The notes beneath the pieces are model-generated. The model was not told where the DNA came from, did no database searches, and worked only from the letters and a program-made list of their open reading frames with translations. A program made the translations under genes and the position numbers. 64,000 nt of DNA from Pseudomonas paralactis (GTDB lineage: Bacteria > Pseudomonadota > Gammaproteobacteria > Pseudomonadales > Pseudomonadaceae): the NCBI RefSeq assembly GCF_001439735.1, contig NZ_JYLN01000002.1, forward strand, positions 124,001 to 188,000, in the 5' to 3' direction. Each line of letters starts with the position of its first letter. The first letter of the stretch is position 1. Below are positions 58,133-64,000 of this stretch, piece after piece.

Positions 58133-58794
58133 TGCATTGCGCACTGACGCTGGCAGGCGAAGAACTGTGGTTATTGGCCGACAAGGCCGTGTACTGGCCC
58201 GCTCGTCAGTGCCTGCTGATTGCCGATGCGCATTTTGGCAAAGCGTCAGCCTATCGCAGCCTCGGGCAACCTGTGCCTCAGGGCACCACAACGGCCAACC
58301 TGCAACGCCTGGACCAGCTATTGTCGGCCTTACCTTGTAGGCAGGTGGTCTTTCTCGGTGACTTCCTTCATGGACCAGGCTCCCACGCCAGCGGCACCCT
58401 CGGCGCGATCCGGGCCTGGCGTGAGCGCAACAGTGAACTGGCGATGACCCTGATTCGCGGCAATCACGATAAACGGGCGGGCGACCCGCCTGCGGACCTG
58501 AGAATTGAGGTAGTGCCCGAGCCACTGCTGATGGGCCCTTTCGCACTGCAACATGAACCTGACGCCCATGCCAGCCACCACGTACTGGCGGGGCATGTGC
58601 ATCCGGTGTATCAGTTGCGCGGCAGGGGCCGACAGCGCTTGCGCTTGCCGTGCTTCCGGATCGGCGAACGGGTCAGCCTGCTGCCGGCGTTTGGCGCCTT
58701 TACCGGGGGCTATGCCGTGCAGGAGGACGATGAGCACCGAATCTTTGTGATCGGCGAACACCAGGTTTGGCCAATTCAGTCAGCCAGCGACTGA
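58132..58794 (+). CDS. MPE/PdeM: manganese-dependent ssDNA endonuclease
   Basis: A 220-residue calcineurin-like metallophosphoesterase. Metal motifs: LIADAHFGKASAYR, FLGDFLHG, IRGNHDKR and LAGHVHPVY, in that order. The P. putida orthologue MPE is a Mn-dependent single-strand DNA endonuclease of the same cluster. Start taken at ATG 58132, which overlaps the helicase stop (TGATG). Confidence 0.92.
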   Translation: MHCALTLAGEELWLLADKAVYWPARQCLLIADAHFGKASAYRSLGQPVPQGTTTANLQRLDQLLSALPCRQVVFLGDFLHGPGSHASGTLGAIRAWRERNSELAMTLIRGNHDKRAGDPPADLRIEVVPEPLLMGPFALQHEPDAHASHHVLAGHVHPVYQLRGRGRQRLRLPCFRIGERVSLLPAFGAFTGGYAVQEDDEHRIFVIGEHQVWPIQSASD

Positions 58795-58809
58795 TTGGCC
58801 GTCCAGGTA

Positions 58810-59007
58810 TCAGGCGACAGGCGCGGGTGGTGGATCGTCTGGCAGGGTTGGCTCACCGGGCTCGGTAGGCTGGGGGTAATCAGGTTCGGGTTGGCCTGGA
58901 ATGCCGCCTGCATGGGCAGGGTTGGCCATCAGGGACCAGGCCAGAACACCAATCTGGTTGGGTTCAAGCCGGGCGAGTTCTGCGCTGATTCGCGGGTCGA
59001 TCTTCAT
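58810..59007 (-). CDS. Small hypothetical protein with proline-rich tail
   Basis: A 65-residue protein starting MKIDPRISAELARLEPNQIG, behind a strong ribosome site (GAGGAG, six bases before ATG at 59007). The last 30 residues are Pro/Glu-rich (QPEPDYPQPTEPGEPTLPDD) and probably disordered. Convergent with the MPE gene (stop 15 bases away). No family recognised. Confidence 0.62.
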   Translation of the reverse strand: MKIDPRISAELARLEPNQIGVLAWSLMANPAHAGGIPGQPEPDYPQPTEPGEPTLPDDPPPAPVA

Positions 59008-59115
59008 AAGGTACTCCTCAAGCGTGGCCCGACGCGTTTTACACGCGTCGAGGCAGTACACCTGAATAGAGTCAATTTACGCAGACTAATTCCCTTTCCT
59101 CGTAGGAGCTTTCGA

Positions 59116-59682
59116 TCAAGCGCGTGGAAGAGTGACGCCGCGCTGGCCCTGGTACTTGCCGGCGCGGTCCTTGTAGGACACTTCACAAGCCTCGTCGGAC
59201 TGCAGGAACAGCATCTGTGCCACGCCCTCATTGGCATAGATCTTTGCCGGCAAGGTGGTGGTGTTGGAGAACTCCAGGGTCACGTGGCCTTCCCACTCCG
59301 GCTCAAGCGGCGTGACGTTAACGATAATGCCGCAACGAGCGTAAGTGCTTTTACCCAGGCAGATGGTCAATACATCGCGGGGAATACGAAAGAATTCCAC
59401 GGTACGCGCCAGGGCGAAGGAGTTAGGCGGGATGATGCACACGTCGCTCTTGACGTCGACGAAGCTCTTTTCGTCGAAGTTCTTCGGGTCGACAATCGCC
59501 GAATTGATGTTGGTGAACACCTTGAATTCATCGGCGCAACGCACGTCGTAGCCATAGCTGGAAACCCCGTACGAAATCACCCGCTCGTCGCCTTCGCCAC
59601 GAATCTGGCGCTCGACGAACGGCTCGATCATGCCGTGTTCCTGCGCCATGCGGCGAATCCACTTGTCCGATTTGATGCTCAT
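59116..59682 (-). CDS. dcd: dCTP deaminase
   Basis: A 188-residue enzyme converting dCTP to dUTP for thymidylate synthesis. Trimeric dUTPase-like fold; the active site lies in [24 protein letters not shown] (S and R, E nucleophile activator) and [11 protein letters not shown]. Full length for Proteobacteria. Confidence 0.96.
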   Translation of the reverse strand: MSIKSDKWIRRMAQEHGMIEPFVERQIRGEGDERVISYGVSSYGYDVRCADEFKVFTNINSAIVDPKNFDEKSFVDVKSDVCIIPPNSFALARTVEFFRIPRDVLTICLGKSTYARCGIIVNVTPLEPEWEGHVTLEFSNTTTLPAKIYANEGVAQMLFLQSDEACEVSYKDRAGKYQGQRGVTLPRA

Positions 59683-60070
59683 GGCGGTGTCCTGAATAGC
59701 GAGGTGGAAAAAATCTGTGGGCCATCTTACCGGGGCCAGCCTTGGGGTTCAAAGGCCACAAGGGTTTTCTTGATCAAAGCCCTGTCCGCCATAAGCTCCA
59801 GCCAACGGGGCCGGGCCCGGGGTTGCCGTCAGGCATGGCTGTAAATACCACCGCCAGTCACGAAAATAGAGAAACCTTCGGAAATACCATTGGCACGTTC
59901 CGGAAAAAGGGTTAAGGTGGCGTCACTGTGTTGCTTGTGTCACTGAGAATCTCTACACGATATGTTGAATTTCGATCCAACCATCTCCAAGAATTTTTCC
60001 TGCTCTTTGCACTCAGTCTCGGCCAGGGCTTTTCCTGAGTCGCAGTTAACTTTGTCCAAGGAGTTACACC
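59683..60070 (+). promoter_or_regulatory. 388-base intergenic region with cold shock gene leader
   Basis: Divergent dcd and cold shock promoters. The part before 60071 is AT-richer than the surroundings and probably includes a long 5' leader, as in cspA; AAGGAG at 60058-60063 is the ribosome site. No small gene was found. Leader boundaries are not determined. Confidence 0.4.
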
Positions 60071-60280
60071 ATGTCTAATCGCCAAACTGGTACCGTTAAG
60101 TGGTTCAACGATGAAAAAGGCTTCGGCTTCATCACTCCACAATCCGGTGACGACCTGTTCGTTCACTTCAAAGCTATCCAATCCGACGGCTTCAAAAGCC
60201 TGAAAGAAGGCCAACAGGTTTCTTTCATCGCTACCCGCGGTCAGAAAGGCATGCAAGCTGAAGAAGTTCAAGTTATCTAA
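60071..60280 (+). CDS. Cold shock protein, CspA family
   Basis: A 69-residue single cold-shock domain. RNP1 is KGFGFITP and RNP2 is LFVHF; the start [15 protein letters not shown] is near-identical across the family. It binds single-stranded RNA and prevents secondary structure. The paralogue (CapB, CspD or other) cannot be fixed. Confidence 0.95.
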   Translation: MSNRQTGTVKWFNDEKGFGFITPQSGDDLFVHFKAIQSDGFKSLKEGQQVSFIATRGQKGMQAEEVQVI

Positions 60281-60298
60281 CTTGTACTGAATCAGTCG

Positions 60299-60331
60299 AA
60301 AAAACCCCGCCCTTAAAAGCGGGGTTTTTTT
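60299..60331 (+). terminator. Terminator of the cold shock gene
   Basis: Stem AACCCCGC / GCGGGGTT with loop CCTTAAAA and a long T run. Confidence 0.9.
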
Positions 60332-60379
60332 ATGCCTGGATTCTGGTGTGCTACACCGATGAATATCGGACACAAAAAA

Positions 60380-60471
60380 ATGTGGGAGGGGGCTTGCTCC
60401 CGAATGCGGCGTATCAGTCAACACATCAGCGACTGCCACACTGCATTCGGGAACAAACCCCCTCCCACATT
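60380..60471. repeat. REPIN (GGGGGCTTGC type) downstream of rpoS
   Basis: ATGTGGGAGGGGGCTTGCTC and the inverse GAACAAACCCCCTCCCACAT, the second slightly decayed. It sits between the convergent cold shock and rpoS genes. Confidence 0.88.
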
Positions 60472-60492
60472 CAAGCATTCAAACTGCGTTAC

Positions 60493-61500
60493 TTACTGGA
60501 ACAACGACTCACTCGACAAGCCATTCTTTTCAAGGATCTCACGCAAGCGCTTGAGGCCCTCCACCTGGATCTGCCGCACCCGCTCACGGGTCAGGCCAAT
60601 CTCCAGGCCTACGTCTTCCAGGGTGCTGCTCTCGTGACCCCGCAGGCCGAAGCGGCGAATCACCACCTCACGCTGCTTGTCCGTAAGCTCTGACAGCCAC
60701 TGGTCAATACTTTGGGAAAGATCATCGTCCTGCAACAGCTCGCAGGGATCGGTCGGGCGATCATCCGTCAGGGTGTCCAGCAGGGTTTTATCCGAATCCG
60801 GCCCCAGCGAGACATCGACCGACGATACACGCTCGTTAAGGCCCAACATGCGCTTGACCTCCCCTACCGGTTTTTCCAGCAGGTTGGCGATCTCTTCAGG
60901 CGAAGGTTCATGATCGAGTTTTTGCGTCAGCTCACGTGCCGCCCGCAGGTAGACGTTGAGTTCCTTGACCACATGGATCGGCAACCGAATCGTACGGGTC
61001 TGATTCATGATCGCCCGTTCGATGGTCTGGCGAATCCACCAGGTGGCATACGTGGAGAAGCGGAAGCCCCGCTCGGGGTCGAACTTCTCCACCGCCCGGA
61101 TCAAGCCCAGGTTGCCTTCCTCGATCAAGTCCAGCAGCGACAGCCCACGATTGACGTAGCGTCGGGCGATTTTCACCACCAGGCGCAGGTTGCTTTCAAT
61201 CATGCGTTTGCGCCCAGCCGGATCACCCTTTTGCGACAAGCGCGCAAAATGGACTTCTTCTTCGGGAGTGAGCAGAGGGGAAAAGCCGATTTCATTGAGG
61301 TACAGCTGGGTCGCATCGAGCGCCCGGGTGTAGTCAATGTACTTGTGTTGCTTTAACGCGGAGGCGTTCCTGGATTTGGTACGAACTGAAGGTGGTGCCG
61401 CTCCTTCATTATCTGACATCGGATCCGTATCGATACCGGCCTCCATAAGGAGAACCTCATCGTCGATGTCAAACTCCGGCGCTTCTTTACTGAGAGCCAT
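60493..61500 (-). CDS. rpoS: Stationary-phase sigma factor RpoS
   Basis: A 335-residue sigma factor for stationary phase and general stress. Region 2: [40 protein letters not shown]; region 4: [20 protein letters not shown]. Full length (P. aeruginosa 334). No frameshift, often found in laboratory strains, was seen. Its main promoter is expected inside nlpD as in related species. Confidence 0.97.
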   Translation of the reverse strand: MALSKEAPEFDIDDEVLLMEAGIDTDPMSDNEGAAPPSVRTKSRNASALKQHKYIDYTRALDATQLYLNEIGFSPLLTPEEEVHFARLSQKGDPAGRKRMIESNLRLVVKIARRYVNRGLSLLDLIEEGNLGLIRAVEKFDPERGFRFSTYATWWIRQTIERAIMNQTRTIRLPIHVVKELNVYLRAARELTQKLDHEPSPEEIANLLEKPVGEVKRMLGLNERVSSVDVSLGPDSDKTLLDTLTDDRPTDPCELLQDDDLSQSIDQWLSELTDKQREVVIRRFGLRGHESSTLEDVGLEIGLTRERVRQIQVEGLKRLREILEKNGLSSESLFQ

Positions 61501-61606
61501 TGTTATAGTCCTTTGGTGAGTTCGACCTCAAGCTCAAGCGACGCCTTTATCCTTGGCAACGCTGGAGCCTGTTCCTTCTACGTGAGGGAACAGGCTGTGC
61601 AACACA

Positions 61607-62443
61607 TCAACGACGGGGCAGGAATTGCAGCGGATCTACAGGTTTCCCTTGGCGGCGAATCTCAAAGTGCAGTTTCACCCGGTCTGTACCCGTTGAACCC
61701 ATTTCGGCAATTGTCTGTCCGACCTTGACCTGCTGCCCCTCCCGAACCAACAGCCTGCGGTTATGACCGTAGGCACTGACGTAGGTATCGCTGTGTTTGA
61801 TGATGACCAGCTCGCCGTAGCCCCGTAGACCACTCCCGGCGTACACCACTGTCCCATCAGACGCAGCCAAAACAGGCTGTCCCAAATCCCCGGCGATATC
61901 AATGCCTTTATTCAAACTACCGTTTGAAGAGAATTTTCCAATCAGCACTCCGTTTGAAGGCCATCCCCAGCCGGTCGGCGCCGGCCCTGCAGGTGGCAAC
62001 GGCGCGGGTGCGGGCTTGCTTGTAGCGCTAGGCGCAGCACTGCCCGCAGGCCGGGTGATGATGGTGGTTTTGCTCGAAGACGATGGCGAAGATCCCGACT
62101 TTGTCACAACTGCCGTAGGCGCCGAACCTGGGCGACCATCGAAACGAATGGTCTGCCCTGGATGAATCGTATAGGGCACGGGAATGTTGTTACGGGCGGC
62201 CAGCGCCTTGTAGTCCCAGCCATAACGGAAGGCAATGGAGAACAGTGTGTCGCCCTTGCGCACCACATACTGGCCGGTGGTCACCGTGGGCCGCTGCGGT
62301 GCCGCTTTAGTGCGGTCAACGACACGGGCGCCGCCCGATGGCGTGCTCGAACAGGCGGCCAATAAGGAACTCAAGACAAGGCCAAGCACCAGTCGCTGAA
62401 AGCTTGTTTTACTCATTCGCTGCGCAGGACCTGTGAGACTCAC
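61607..62443 (-). CDS. nlpD: NlpD-like lipoprotein (LysM + degenerate M23)
   Basis: A 278-residue outer-membrane lipoprotein (LLAAC lipobox) that activates amidases at division and lies upstream of rpoS. LysM: YVVRKGDTLFSIAFRYGW (about 60-100). The M23 domain is degenerate: SLNKGIDIAGDLG has N where active enzymes have the zinc-ligand His, as in E. coli NlpD, so it is an activator, not an enzyme. GTG 62443 is preferred because GGGAG lies six bases upstream; ATG 62416 is the alternative. Confidence 0.93.
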   Translation of the reverse strand: MSLTGPAQRMSKTSFQRLVLGLVLSSLLAACSSTPSGGARVVDRTKAAPQRPTVTTGQYVVRKGDTLFSIAFRYGWDYKALAARNNIPVPYTIHPGQTIRFDGRPGSAPTAVVTKSGSSPSSSSKTTIITRPAGSAAPSATSKPAPAPLPPAGPAPTGWGWPSNGVLIGKFSSNGSLNKGIDIAGDLGQPVLAASDGTVVYAGSGLRGYGELVIIKHSDTYVSAYGHNRRLLVREGQQVKVGQTIAEMGSTGTDRVKLHFEIRRQGKPVDPLQFLPRR

Positions 62444-62652
62444 CCGCCGCTCCCTTTGTGGTGGCTGAACGTTAACGCCTGTATCAGGCTTGAAATATGA
62501 CGCAAGTATAACTGGGCATTGGCTTTTTACTGGCACACGACTGAAACGAAAAATTCATCATGTTTAATTCCGAGTACCAAGCCTGATGATTCAATAGACC
62601 CCGGCGTAAGACACATCCTCGCCAGCAGAATTCACTGCAAGGAAATAAATGC

Positions 62653-63998
<1,346 letters not shown>

Positions 63999-64000
63999 GG

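Noticed and set aside
59309..59325. TGACGTTAACG inside dcd as a second copy of the operator seen at 18022
   Set aside because: Within coding sequence, one outer base pair is lost, and it encodes conserved Dcd residues; chance match.
1284..60471. Repeated palindromes as a possible CRISPR array or attachment sites
   Set aside because: The units are dispersed REPs/REPINs with hairpin structure and no regular unique spacers; no cas, integrase or tRNA is near.

Overview
The window is chromosomal DNA of a Pseudomonas of the P. fluorescens group. Evidence: the braCDEFG branched-chain amino acid transport operon, the surE-pcm-nlpD-rpoS cluster, a CcoM-like cbb3 oxidase subunit with an ANR box, high-GC codon use, and many REP/REPIN palindromes whose cores (GTGGGAGGGGGCTTGC, GTGGGAGCTGGCTTGC, GTAGGAGCGAGCTTGC) are typical of this group. 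No tRNA, rRNA, CRISPR array, transposase or prophage was seen.

Layout. 0-1.2 kb: 3' part of a Pit phosphate transporter. 1.2-9.2 kb: a segment bounded by a ~320-bp inverted repeat (1482-1798 and 8701-9031) with REP clusters on its outer sides; it holds ccoM, a small unknown gene, a LysR regulator, a Rid protein/class V aminotransferase pair, a small unknown gene and rapA. 9.2-13.6 kb: MFS transporter, YkgJ-type cysteine cluster protein and an MHYT-GGDEF-EAL c-di-GMP enzyme. 13.7-17.9 kb: a 1400-residue toxin-like protein. 18.1-23.8 kb: a DUF2288 gene and braCDEFG. 24.0-26.5 kb: a four-gene bufferin-type RiPP operon (precursor, DUF692 MNIO enzyme, DUF2063 partner, DoxX protein), a probable copper-handling peptide system. 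26.5-33.7 kb: LysR/SDR divergent pair, a SecD-head-like secreted protein, a lipoprotein, an FAD oxidoreductase, a PLP cysteine-synthase-like enzyme and nhaA. 33.8-42.8 kb: glycine-zipper lipoprotein, pdxH, an OmpA-type lipoprotein with a histone-H1-like tail, a serine hydrolase, an agarase-like glycosidase, dinG and a CopD-like membrane protein. 42.9-48.1 kb: collagen-like secreted protein, a four-gene operon with two SEC-C proteins, and a penicillin-acylase-family protein.

48.4-58.8 kb: the bacterial Lhr-Core repair cluster (exonuclease, ATP-dependent DNA ligase, Lhr-type helicase, MPE nuclease), split in the middle by a complete basic amino acid ABC operon of the aotJQMOP type. 58.8-64 kb: a small unknown gene, dcd, a cold shock gene, then rpoS, nlpD, pcm and the 3' part of surE on the minus strand.

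The most notable items are the bufferin-type operon, the Lhr repair cluster divided by a transporter operon, the inverted repeat enclosing 7 kb, the toxin-like giant gene with a 16-bp palindrome upstream, and two genes whose stop codons lie inside REP palindromes.
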